Of a DNA stretch of 64,000 nucleotides, positions 45,455-54,665 are shown piece by piece. The translations under genes and the position numbers were made by a program. Position 1 is the first letter of the stretch. Every line of letters begins with the position of its first letter. Source of the stretch: Lathyrus oleraceus (lineage: Eukaryota; Streptophyta; Magnoliopsida; Fabales; Fabaceae); NCBI RefSeq assembly GCF_024323335.1, contig NC_066579.1:133354354-133418353 (forward strand). Direction: 5' to 3'. Under the pieces are notes generated by a model. The model searched no databases. It worked only from the letters and a program-made list of their open reading frames with translations, and was not told the DNA's origin.

Positions 45455-47968
45455 ATGGACAAGGATGTAAGATACTCAAATAGACCACCCATGCTGGATG
45501 GATCTAACTATGATAACTGGAAGTCTCGTACGATAGCCTTCCTGAGGTCTCTAGATAGCAAAGTCTGGAGAGCTGTCAACAAAGGATGGGAACATCCAAC
45601 GAAGACAGGTGAAGATGGAGTCAGTGTGCAAATTCCTGAAGAAGAGTGGGACAGGGAGCAAGAGGCATTAGCCCTTGGAAATTCTAAGGCCTTGAATGCA
45701 TTGTTCAATGGAATAAGTAAGAACATCTTCAGACTGGTGCATCACTGTGAGCTGGCTAAGGAAGTCTGGGATACCCTCAAGATAACTCATGAAGGTACCT
45801 CCAAGGTGAGGATGTCTAAACTTCAGATGCTGACCACCAAGTTTGAAAATATGAGGATGAGAGAAGATGAGACTATTCATGACTTCCACATGAATATTCT
45901 TGAAATCGCCAACACTTCTGGTGGCTTAGGTGAGAAAATGGCTGAAGAGAAGCTTGTAAGGAAGATTCTCAGATCATTGCCAAAGAGATTTGCCATGAAG
46001 GTCACAGCCATAGAAGAGGCTCAAGATATCAGCAATATGAAGGTTGATGAGCTTATTAGTTCACTCCAAACCTTTGAAATGGGCTTATGTGAGGATGCTG
46101 AAAAGAAGAACATAAGCATAGCTTTTGTGTCAAATACTGAAGAGAATTTAGAAGTAGGAAACATTGGAGGAAATGAAAGCATTTCAGAAGCCATAGCCAT
46201 GCTTGGAAGACAGTTCAACAAGTTCATAAAGAAGGTTGATCAACAGGGTAGACCTAATGTCAAGAACTCTTCATACGACATCAGTAGAAAGTCAAAATAT
46301 GAAGAAAAGGTCACTCAAGGCAAGGGAATCCAGTGCCATGGATGTGAAGGTTATGGTCATATTAAAGCTGAATGCCCTACCTTTCTCAAGATGCAAAAGA
46401 AAGGGCTATCTGTCACATGGTCCGAAGGAGATTCTGAGAGTGAATCTGAAGGAGAATCTGCTAAACATGTCACTGCTCTGACCAGTGTCTGTGCCTCTGA
46501 TGATGACTCAAGTGGAGATGAACTTACCCTTGATGAACTTGCTGCTTCATATAAAAAACTATGTATTAAAAGTGCAGAAGTTTGCATCCAAGGAGAAAAG
46601 CAGAAGAAACTCATCAAAGAGCTGGAAGCTGAGAAACAGAAGCAGCTGACAGTCATAGATGGTCTGAATGGTGAGATATTTGTGCTGACATCTAAGCTAG
46701 AACAAATGACTAAATCCATCAGAATGCTGAATAAAGGAACTGACACCTTGGAAGAGATTCTAAAGGTGGGGCAGAAGTCAGGAACCATGGCTGGTTTAGG
46801 CTATGCTAAGAAATCCTCAACTGAACTCAAGAGATCAAAGGCTGAAGTTCAGACACTCAAGCAGAAGTCACAACCGATGTCTCAACATCAGGGAACCAGG
46901 ATGAGTAACCATCAGAAGAAGAAATTTCAAAGATGGAGATGTCACTACTGTGGTAGATTTGGTCACATAAAACCTTTCTGCTACAGGCTGCATGGTTATC
47001 CTAACCAGACTGCTCAATTCAGACCTAAGCTGAAGGCATCTAAGCATAATGCCCCCATTAAGAAACAAAAATGGGTTGCTAATCAGACACCTCAAGTCAG
47101 ACCTAAGCAGCAGGCATCTAAGCATAATATTCCCATTGTAAAACAACAATGGGTTGCTAAACTAGCTCACACATCTCCAAGGGCATCTACCAGACAATAC
47201 TGGTATTTTGATAGTGGCTGCTCAAGACATATGACTGGGATGAGCAACTTATTGGTGGATCTACAACCCCATGCCACCAGTTATGTGACATTTGGTGATG
47301 GAGCTAAAGGAGAAATCAAGGGTGTTGGTAAGCTGGATTGTCCTGAAGTTCCAAAACTGAGTAATGTGTTGTTAGTAAAAGGACTAACTGCTAATCTCAT
47401 CAGCATAAGCCAACTATGTGACCAAGGATTCAATGTGCAATTCACTAGGGGAGGATGTGTGGTGTTGAATGGTTGCAATCAGGAAGTGATGAGAGGAGCC
47501 AGATCCAAAGGTAACTGTTATCTATGGGAATCTAAAGACCCACTCTACTCCTCCAAGTGCCCCTTAGCCAAGGGAGAGCAGGAAGTGAAGTTGGGACATG
47601 GAAGACTTGGACAACTTCATTTAAAAGGAATGAAGAAGATCATATCCAAGGGAGAAATTAGAGGAATCCCAAATCTGCTTATGGATAAACAAACAGACTG
47701 TGGAAAATGTCTGATTGAAAGCTATGAGTCATTATCACCTATTGGTCATCATACAAATGGTGCAGTAGCAAGGGATAAACAGATGTGTGTATCATTGTCC
47801 ACTGCAGAAGCTAAGTACCTAGCTTCTGGCAGCAGGTGTTCACCTCTGGTATGGATGAACCAGATGCATACTGAGTACAATGTCACTCAGAATGTCATGA
47901 CATTGGATGCTACTCAGTCTGACGAAGTTAGGGGCAAAAAGGGAATGTGCGCTTCTGGGAAATTATAG
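45455..47968 (+). CDS. SIRE-like Gag-protease polyprotein fused to RNase H fragment (837 aa)
   Basis: One uninterrupted frame from ATG 45455 (ACCATGG), 70 bp after the LTR. Residues 1-210: SIRE gag (start MDKDVRYSNRPPMLDGSNYD). About 292-306: zinc knuckle CHGCEGYGHIKAEC. About 370-455: charged, probably coiled coil. About 495-508: second knuckle CHYCGRFGHIKPFC. About 583-590: protease site FDSGCSRHM. About 700-750: GAG-pre-integrase region (LHLKGMKKIISKGEIRGIPN, CGKC). Then about 25 unplaced residues and directly the RNase H piece CVSLSTAEAKYLASGSRC with WMNQMHTEYNV. The integrase core, RT and most of RNase H are gone, yet the frame is kept. Autonomous SIRE polyproteins are about twice as long. 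It could supply capsid and protease only. Confidence 0.93.
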   Translation: MDKDVRYSNRPPMLDGSNYDNWKSRTIAFLRSLDSKVWRAVNKGWEHPTKTGEDGVSVQIPEEEWDREQEALALGNSKALNALFNGISKNIFRLVHHCELAKEVWDTLKITHEGTSKVRMSKLQMLTTKFENMRMREDETIHDFHMNILEIANTSGGLGEKMAEEKLVRKILRSLPKRFAMKVTAIEEAQDISNMKVDELISSLQTFEMGLCEDAEKKNISIAFVSNTEENLEVGNIGGNESISEAIAMLGRQFNKFIKKVDQQGRPNVKNSSYDISRKSKYEEKVTQGKGIQCHGCEGYGHIKAECPTFLKMQKKGLSVTWSEGDSESESEGESAKHVTALTSVCASDDDSSGDELTLDELAASYKKLCIKSAEVCIQGEKQKKLIKELEAEKQKQLTVIDGLNGEIFVLTSKLEQMTKSIRMLNKGTDTLEEILKVGQKSGTMAGLGYAKKSSTELKRSKAEVQTLKQKSQPMSQHQGTRMSNHQKKKFQRWRCHYCGRFGHIKPFCYRLHGYPNQTAQFRPKLKASKHNAPIKKQKWVANQTPQVRPKQQASKHNIPIVKQQWVAKLAHTSPRASTRQYWYFDSGCSRHMTGMSNLLVDLQPHATSYVTFGDGAKGEIKGVGKLDCPEVPKLSNVLLVKGLTANLISISQLCDQGFNVQFTRGGCVVLNGCNQEVMRGARSKGNCYLWESKDPLYSSKCPLAKGEQEVKLGHGRLGQLHLKGMKKIISKGEIRGIPNLLMDKQTDCGKCLIESYESLSPIGHHTNGAVARDKQMCVSLSTAEAKYLASGSRCSPLVWMNQMHTEYNVTQNVMTLDATQSDEVRGKKGMCASGKL

Positions 47969-48157
47969 CAACTAATGATGTTAGTTATTTACTGTTTAGT
48001 AAGTCAACTTATTAAACAATTAATAGTGCACTCTGAGTGGTCAACAAATAATAGACATTGCTCGTGCAACAAGCGTTTCCTATTCCATCGCTTCAACTTT
48101 CAGTCTTGCAAACTTTCTCCCAAAGAAACTGTTCAACTCTCCTCCGAGATATTTATC

Positions 48158-49977
48158 ATGTCGCACCAATCCGACTCAACCTCCTACACGACCATGTCTG
48201 ATTCCTCCAGTTTTGAGTCTTGCAAACCTAACCGGGAGGATCCTGTGGCTGACGCTGAAACTTCGCCTCATGCAAGAAGACCTAAAGAAACGGTCTCCGG
48301 ATTCTCATCAGCAATCGCACTTGATGAACAACCCAGGGAAGGCTCGAGGTATGTGCATAATGCCATTGCAACTATTGTCACTAATATACTATCTGGCAAT
48401 CAGAATGTTCCTAGGGTTTCCGTTCCCTTGAACACTATCATACCTGATAATGTTGCATGTCAAGAAAACGCAGTCGTCTTAAGAAAGAATGTTTCTGACA
48501 ATGCTGAGCAAATTGAGGGGTCAAAATTTGACAAACCCTTAGACAATGTGAGAGGTGAGAAGGTCCGTGTCACTTAAGATGTCAGTGACAACCCTAAAGC
48601 TGACACAGTGAATCTGGAAGAATTATCTGATAATGAACTGTTGACTTCAGTTGTCCCTAGCATAGCCAAAAGGGTTAGGACGAGGAGAGGAAAGAAGAAT
48701 GTGGTGCAGAGGTCCCCAACAAGGAAGGCTGATGTGGCAACTTCTCCCACTCCAAAGGTGACAGAGAGTTCCCTCAAAATGAAAGGGCATGGGCCTGCAA
48801 AATCTTGGAGCAAAGAGGTGCCCAAGAAAATGAAGACCAAGACTGTTGTTTTGGAGTCTGATTCTGATGTCCCTTGTGATATCACAACATCTCTGTCAAA
48901 GAAGAAGCCAACCACTAGCAAGCTGGCTGCTAGTGTCCCTGAGGTACCTATTGACAACGAGTCATTCCATTTTGCCTCCAGTGTAAACAGGTGGAAGTAC
49001 GTCTATCACAAGAGGCTGGCCTTGGAGAGGGAACTGGCTCAGAATTCCCTGGAGTGTAAGGAATTGTAGACCTGATTCAAGAAGTAGGCTTACTGAAAAC
49101 TGTGACTCAACTCCCAAAGTGCTATGAGACCTTAGTAAAGGAGTTTATTGTCAATGTGTCTGAGGAATGTGCAGATGGAAAGTCAAGTGAATTCAGAAAG
49201 GTATATGTGCGAGGCAAGTGTGTGAACTTCTCTTCCTCAGTTATCAACCTGTATTTGGGAAGACCTGATGTAGTTCAACCAGAGCTTGAAGTGACTGACA
49301 ACAGAATCTGTCAAGTCATCACTGCAAATCAAGTCAGGAAGTGGCCTCTTAAAGGTAAGTTGGTGGCCAGCAAACTCAGTGTGAAGTATGCTATGCTACA
49401 CAAAGTTGGAGCTGTCAACTGGGTGCCCACAAATCATAAGTCCACTGTGTTTGTGATGCTTGGAAAGTTCATCTATGCTGTTGGAACCAAAGCAAAGTTT
49501 GACTATGGAACCTACATTTTTTATCAGACCATGAAACATGCTGGGAGCTTCAGTGTGAAGGGGCCTATAGCCTTCCCTTCCCTCATATGTGGCATTATGC
49601 TGAATCAATTCCCAAACATCTTGACAGACAATGACTTTATGAAAAGAAGAGAGAGTCTGTTGGCCTTTAATTACAAATTGTTCCTGGGTAAGCATGTCCC
49701 TGACATTGCCATGACAACTGGAGAAACATCAAGTGTTGACAATCAACCAGATAAGGCTGCTGTCGTTGCCATACTCAGAGAAACTTGCAAAGAACTAGAG
49801 GCAAGGAAGCACACTTTGGAGAAGTTGATTATCCAATTGGAGATGTCTGATGGTGGTATGCTTGGTGGAGCTGCTGAGGCTACAGAAGGAACTGCAGGGC
49901 AAAGTGCAGAGGGTGATGAGGAGGCCAGTTCTGATGATGGCACTGAGGATGAGGCTGACTCTAAGTCAGATGATTAA
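48158..49977 (+). pseudogene. SIRE env-like ORF, nearly intact
   Basis: ATG 48158 (MSHQSDSTSYTTMSDSS) opens a Ser/Pro-rich region. One in-frame TAA at 48575-48577 interrupts it, then the same frame continues (NLEELSDNELL, basic RTRRGKK near 48680, KRLALERELAQNS) to a TAG at 49067. A one-base shift near 49060 then leads to the conserved domain: TQLPKCYETLVKEFIVNVSE, KVYVRGKCVNFSSSVINLYL, through 49700. The tail is acidic (EEASSDDGTEDEADSKSDD). This third ORF is typical of SIRE/Maximus and was called env-like from its position; fusion activity has not been shown as far as I know. I see no clear transmembrane span. Total about 606 codons with two defects. Confidence 0.85.
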
Positions 49978-50398
49978 ATCATTTCCTGTATTTCTGTCAT
50001 TGTGTGTAATTCTGTTTATTGTGGTATGTAATTTAAAGTGTCGCTTTGGCAACATTTTTGACAAAAAGGGGGAGTAACACCTGTGATGCCCCAGGACAAC
50101 AGATTGTTTTGCTAAACAGATATTCAAGACATATATTCAAGATCCTCTAATCCAGAGGTTGTGCTGCAGCTGATGTTCCACTTCCATGAGTGTGAGTGTG
50201 TTTTTGTGTGCTGCTATTAGAAGTTTTTATTTAACTTCTGTAGGTGTGCCGATATGTGAAGTTTTTATTTAACTTCTATGTGTGTGAGTATGCTGCTACT
50301 CTGAGTGTATTAGCTAGGTCAATTTCCCTGCTAGATGTGTGTTTTCCGCTACTGTGTACTCTGTTGTGAGGCCAAAGTGTTTTAGCCAAAAATTTGCC
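49978..50398 (+). other. 3' UTR of element A with internal purine tract
   Basis: Begins after the env-like ORF; contains ACAAAAAGGGGGAGTAACACC near 50062 (a second polypurine tract) and a duplicated AGTTTTTATTTAACTTCT at about 50222 and 50260. Confidence 0.8.
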
Positions 50399-50410
50399 AA
50401 AGGGGGAGTT
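50399..50410 (+). other. Polypurine tract of element A
   Basis: AAAGGGGGAGTT directly before the 3' LTR, the plus-strand primer of reverse transcription; the same form precedes the 3' LTR of element B. Confidence 0.85.
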
Positions 50411-51897
50411 TGTAGATGTTTGATTGGCTGCATTTTATGGTAAAACACTAGCTGGATTCTAATGTCTTGACTGATGTCATGACATGCTGTGGAGATGTGT
50501 GTTTGACTGCATTGTGTGTTAGATCATCTAACTGTGCTCTGATGTCTTGACTGATGTCATGACATACTTGAGTAGTATGCTGTAGGTTTAGCTAATACAG
50601 GACTTACTGAATGTCAAACTAGATGTTATGATATTCATCTCTGTCAGCAGATACTGAGGAATAGAACAGTTGGTGTTCTTCTATAACTCAGTATTTATTT
50701 TCAGTCTGTTTATCAAAGGAATAACAGACCTGGCACAAGGCCTACTGTCTGAATGTCAAACTGGATGTTATGACATTCATCATTGACAGCATATACTGAA
50801 TAATAGGCAGGTTGGTTTTCTGCTACACTTCAGTATGTATCTCTGTCTGTTATTTAGGAGAACAACAGACCATGGCATAAGGCCTTATGTGTAAATGTCA
50901 AATTGGATATTGTGACATTTATTAATGTAAGCTGATACTGAAGTATGGACGGATTAGTCCTATGCAGTACAGCAAATTTATACAGTCTGGTTTCAGGAAA
51001 AACAGACTTAGCATATGGTCTATGATGTGGACGTCAAACTGAATGTTGTGACATTCATTCCTGACAGCATATGCTAAATTGTAGGTTGTTTAGTTTTTCT
51101 GTTTCAGCATTTTTCTCAAGCTATTCTTCAGGAATTCAACAGCTGAGCTATAATCTAGGAAACTAACAACTAAGCTACAATTAATGAACCTAACAAATAG
51201 CCTATTTGTTAGTACCCTAAGATGTGGAAATTAGGTTAACTTGCTTGACCTAAATTTCAGGAAATACAAGTACAAGGCCCAAGTGCTGCAAGATAAAAGG
51301 ATGGCTATCCTTCATTCAGAACTCGGGGATTTTAGGCGTGAAGATTTTAGTATTCCATCATACTTCACTGCTATATTTTTGTGTGTCTTGTATTAGGTGT
51401 ATCTTGTAAGCCAAGCAATTATCACCTAGATGATTGCATTGGACTAGGGTGTTCATTGAGTTGTAAGTGTTGTGTCACTCTAAGCTTTTAAGCGTGAGTG
51501 CTGTGTATCTTGATTAAAGCTGTTAAGCACAATCAAGAATTGTTTGAAGTGTGACTTAACTGTAAACTTTAATATAATTAAAGGTTGTAATCACTGAGGT
51601 GATTGAGGGGGAGTGAGTAGGAACTCTGATCTTAGTGTAAGATTGAAATTGCATTGGGTAGGTATTAAGTGATAGGATTAAACAGTTGGTTTAAGGTCTG
51701 AATTAATACTACTAGTAGTGGATTTCCTCCCTGACTTGGTAGCCCCCAGACGTAGGTCATGTTGGACCGAATTGGGTAAACAATTCCTTGTGTTATTTAC
51801 TGCACTTACTTTTTAAGTTCTGCATAATTCTTGTCTGCGCAGAATTGGATGTCATAACATCCCGTGTGACATCGAAAGTCTGTTAACTAGAATTTCA
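50411..51897 (+). repeat. 3' LTR of element A (1487 bp)
   Basis: TGTAGATGTT ... AGAATTTCA, with intact terminal TG/CA and four modules. The TATA box has a T-to-G change. Confidence 0.95.
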
Positions 51898-52007
51898 CTG
51901 GGTTTTATCGATGTTTTCCCTTTCCTTTGGGAATAAATAAAGTTCGATGGCGACTCTATTATATGTTCGAACGTGCGATACGTTCAGGTATATTTTTGCT
52001 AGCTTCA

Positions 52008-52301
52008 AAAGTGTATTAAACCAGATTTAAGTTTGAAATGTACAATAACAAAATGATATTCAATACCTAAAGCATTATAATTCACATCAGAGGAAGCAAG
52101 TTGTCTAAGATTTCTTTGATCAGCCATGTCAAACTCAAAATCAGAATCAAATAAAGAATGAGAAAACACAGAGTCATAATCGGTACCGCTAATGGGTGGT
52201 GAACTAGTGTTAGCCTGATTTACCCTACGACATACGTGCAAGGTTCTTTTAACTTCGGGATTAAAATCAAACAAGTCGGAATAGACATACCTAGTAGCCA
52301 A
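52008..52301 (-). pseudogene. Athila/Cyclops gag N-terminus, cut by Ogre LTR D
   Basis: On the minus strand, from 52301: MATRYVYSDLFDFNPEVKRT, then MADQRNLRQLASSDVNYNALGIEY and FKLKSGLIH. This is the start of an Athila-lineage gag, where 'ELKSGLIHLLPxFHGLAGEDPH' normally follows. It stops exactly at the presumed end of Ogre LTR D, so D truncates it. The remaining gag is not found anywhere on the left side of the Ogre composite. No stop in the retained part. Confidence 0.85.
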
Positions 52302-52895
52302 AACTAATTCAGCAATGCAGCAACAATTAAGAAAATACCGACGATATCCATGTTAAGCACAAACAATTGAACAACAACAAAAGCGATTAAATACAAAAAC
52401 ATGAAATTAATCTAATTAAGTCAATTAAGAATTTTGATAATTTTTTCTGTCACATAGGGGTTTCAAGTTTTTTCACATTTTTCTAAAACTATGAAAACAG
52501 AAGAAAAAAAATCATAAAAAATAGAAAAATGATGAATTTGGGATTTTAAGGGTGATGTCCTGTAACTCTTTCCAAGAGTACGGAACTTTAACTCCTGACT
52601 TTTTTCAACTAAATTGGTATGGAAATTTTTTGATTCCGGGATGATTTTTCTAAAATCGGGTTTTTGGATCGGGTTTGACATATAAGCATGAATTAGCCAA
52701 AACAACAAGAACGGAGGGACCAAAACGCAATGATGAACACCTAAGACTCTAATATTGGTAAAATATGACAAGAGGCCCTAGCAACAACACCGATTTGATC
52801 CACTATCGCGCACGGGGTCAAAAATGAGTTTAAAAGTGTAGTTTAGGAAAGTGAGACTCGAATGCCGTATCACGAGTTTCACGGAAATTGGCCAT
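52302..52895 (-). repeat. Athila-like leader, primer site region and LTR end
   Basis: Upstream (minus strand) of the gag. On the plus strand, TGAGTTTAAAAGTGTAGTTTAGG at 52828 marks the inner LTR end (TAAACTCA on the minus strand) followed by TTTTTGACCCCGTGCGCGAT as the likely primer site. The same block recurs at 60196-60260. LTR similarity fades after about 52890. Confidence 0.6.
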
Positions 52896-52989
52896 ATGCA
52901 GGATCTTGGTTCTTAGCCTTATACTAATATTTTTTGAAAACATGATACATGTATTCTCTTTGTTGACTTCCCTCCCGGCATGTCACTAA

Positions 52990-53365
52990 ACTTGCTGAGA
53001 ATATTCATCTTACACTCCATTTGACATTTCTTAGATTCTCCAATGAGCAGCATATCATCCGAAAACATCAATTGTGACAGCCAATGGCCCTCCTTACCTG
53101 TACGAAGAGCTCTCTATTTTTTAGCATTCACAACCTCCATGATCATCTCAAAAGTTTCTCCATGTCCAAAATAAAGAAATAAGGTGAAATTTGATCCCCT
53201 TGTCGGAACTCCTTTTAGGTCTAAAGCAATCACTCCTCACTCCATTCCACTTCACATTCGTTTCAACGCTTGTTACAACATGCATAACAATATTGATTAT
53301 GTTGTATGGAAGTTGGATTTCCTTTAGAAATATCCATATGAATTCACATCTAATCTTATGATACG
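52990..53365 (-). pseudogene. LINE ORF2 reverse transcriptase, catalytic part
   Basis: Resumes after the solo LTR: EFIWIFLKEIQLPYNIINIV, VTSVETNVKWNGVRSDCFRP, a frame change at the GIKF region (normally RQGDxISPYLF), and LMFSDDMLLIGES at about 53047-53075. The last is the FADD motif with A replaced by S, both aspartates kept. It fades out near 52990 at the border with Athila LTR sequence. Confidence 0.82.
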
Positions 53366-53689
53366 TGTTGCAACCTCAAAAGAGAATGCGAAAAAACAAC
53401 CGGCGAGAAAAGAAGTGACAGAAGAGTCGCCACCGTGCATTATTTATCCCAAAGGAGGGAAAGGAAACACTCGAAGAAAACCTGGAGAAAGGAAAGGAAA
53501 AGACAAGGTCTCGCAACCAAATCTTGGGTTCGGGAGTCGATTATGTGAAGGGAAGGTATTAGCACCCCTACGCATCCGTAGTACTCTACGGGATCCACTC
53601 TTGTTGTTCTTGTCTAAAGGGTGTGTGTGTTTATCTAATGTGCTATTTACTAAAAGAGGGTCAAAAGAAAATGACTCGCACGGATGTCG

Positions 53690-54090
53690 CATCCACTGCA
53701 TACGTATCTCATCTGAACATGAGAATCAGAGTCATCATAGCTCGGCTACCTATGGGTTAAGGAGAAGTGTGCTCGCTAAGACATCACGTCTTATGCCTAC
53801 GTATCTCATCTGGAATGAGAATCAGAGCAAAACGTAGTTCAGCTAACTACGGGAACAAGGGTCTCGATTGCAACTAGGGCAAGAGAAAAGGGAATGTCTC
53901 GATCGCAACGAGGGCGAGAGAAAAGAAAGGTCTCGATCGCAATGAGGGCGAGAGAAAAGAATCGCAACGAGGGCGAAAACAAGCAAGGATTAGTTGTTAG
54001 TTGTCAGTTAAAACTCGGCAAGACATCGCATCTCGTGCCTACGTATCTCATCTGAACATGAGAATCGGAGTTGCCGTAGTTCGGCTAACT
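53690..54090 (+). repeat. Dispersed repeats in solo Ogre LTR (GTATCTCATCTGAACATGAG)
   Basis: CTACGTATCTCATCTG(A)ACATGAGAATC occurs near 53700, 53798 and 54039. Between them lies a ~40-bp tandem unit, GTCTCGATCGCAACGAGGGC + GAGAGAAAAG, x4 at 53864-53980. Confidence 0.85.
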
Positions 54091-54329
54091 AGGGGTTAAG
54101 GATTTCCATCTGAACATGGACTTACAAAGGAGGACACTAATTGTGTCAAAGGAGAGTGGGCAATGTGTTCACGTCCTAGCAATAGGTGTCGCAGCTCGCT
54201 GAATCGAGTCTTAGGCAGTTACCTCTTTGCAATAGAACGGATTGACATGCCACAGGATCGGAGACGCACGGAAGGTCTAAAAATGGGGAAGCTCTGCCCT
54301 AGAGTTGTCATACAATATGGACCTATGTG

Positions 54330-54500
54330 TTAGGATTTACAAATGGAAACATCTACCTAATGTTAGCATGCAAAGAAAGAGGGAATTCTACCTATGTTAT
54401 CATACAAAGAATAAGGGAATTCTTCCTATGTTAGCATACAAAAGAATAAGGGAATTCTACCTATGTTATCATACAAAGGGTTCTACCTAATGGGTGCTAC
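54330..54500 (+). repeat. Tandem array, ~38 bp x 4, in solo Ogre LTR
   Basis: GGGAATTCTACCTATGTTAT + CATACAAAGAATAA, four copies with CTACC/CTTCC and TTAT/TTAG variants. Confidence 0.85.
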
Positions 54501-54544
54501 CTAAACGGAACAAGAATCGACGGATGGAGCAAGGAAAGGAACCA

Positions 54545-54665
54545 TGGGTAAGGGTAGATGGCGATGCATGAAGCAGTCGACTTACAGGTAGATGGAGATG
54601 CGTGAAGCAATTGACTTACAAGAGAAATGGTGATGCATGAAGCAATCGACTTACAAAAGGATGGA
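54545..54665 (+). repeat. Tandem array, ~40 bp x 3, in solo Ogre LTR
   Basis: TAGATGG(C/A)GATGC(A/G)TGAAGCA + (G/A)T(C/T)GACTTACA, three copies. Confidence 0.85.

Larger units (their letters stand above)
43899..51897 (+). mobile_element. SIRE/Maximus-like copia element A with deleted pol
   Basis: LTRs at 43899-45384 and 50411-51897 with about 35 differences (about 97.6% identical by eye). Primer site, gag-protease ORF, env-like ORF and polypurine tract are in the usual SIRE order. Flanks are CTGAG (43894-43898) and CTGGG (51898-51902), a 5-bp duplication with one change. The host sequence is Ogre LTR D, which resumes correctly. Integrase and reverse transcriptase are missing, so movement would need enzymes from another SIRE copy. 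Confidence 0.95.
38325..52007 (+). mobile_element. Second Ogre LTR (D), split by SIRE element A
   Basis: Starts TGTCATACCTCAAAATTTGC after a polypurine tract (TAGGGGTAAC), as a 3' LTR does. Element A (43899-51897) sits inside. LTR text resumes at 51898 (GGGTTTTATCGATG, CCCTTTCCTTTGGG, AATAAATAAAGTTCG) and probably ends near GCTAGCTTCA (52007), where Athila gag starts. Net length about 5.68 kb. Its start and middle do not align with LTR C, so C and D are different Ogre families or subfamilies. Confidence 0.8.

Noticed and set aside
46236..46481. 81-codon plus-strand ORF
   Set aside because: Out-of-frame shadow of the SIRE gag zinc-knuckle region.
45508..46788. Several minus-strand ORFs of 72-143 codons
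   Set aside because: Antisense shadows of the SIRE gag-protease ORF.
48574..48957. 127-codon minus-strand ORF with hydrophobic stretch
   Set aside because: Antisense of the env-like ORF; hydrophobicity is a by-product of the complementary Lys/Ser-rich coding sequence.
53358..53837. 159-codon plus-strand ORF
   Set aside because: It lies antisense within the R/U5 end of the solo Ogre LTR; the underlying text is the conserved LTR end, and no protein domain is seen.
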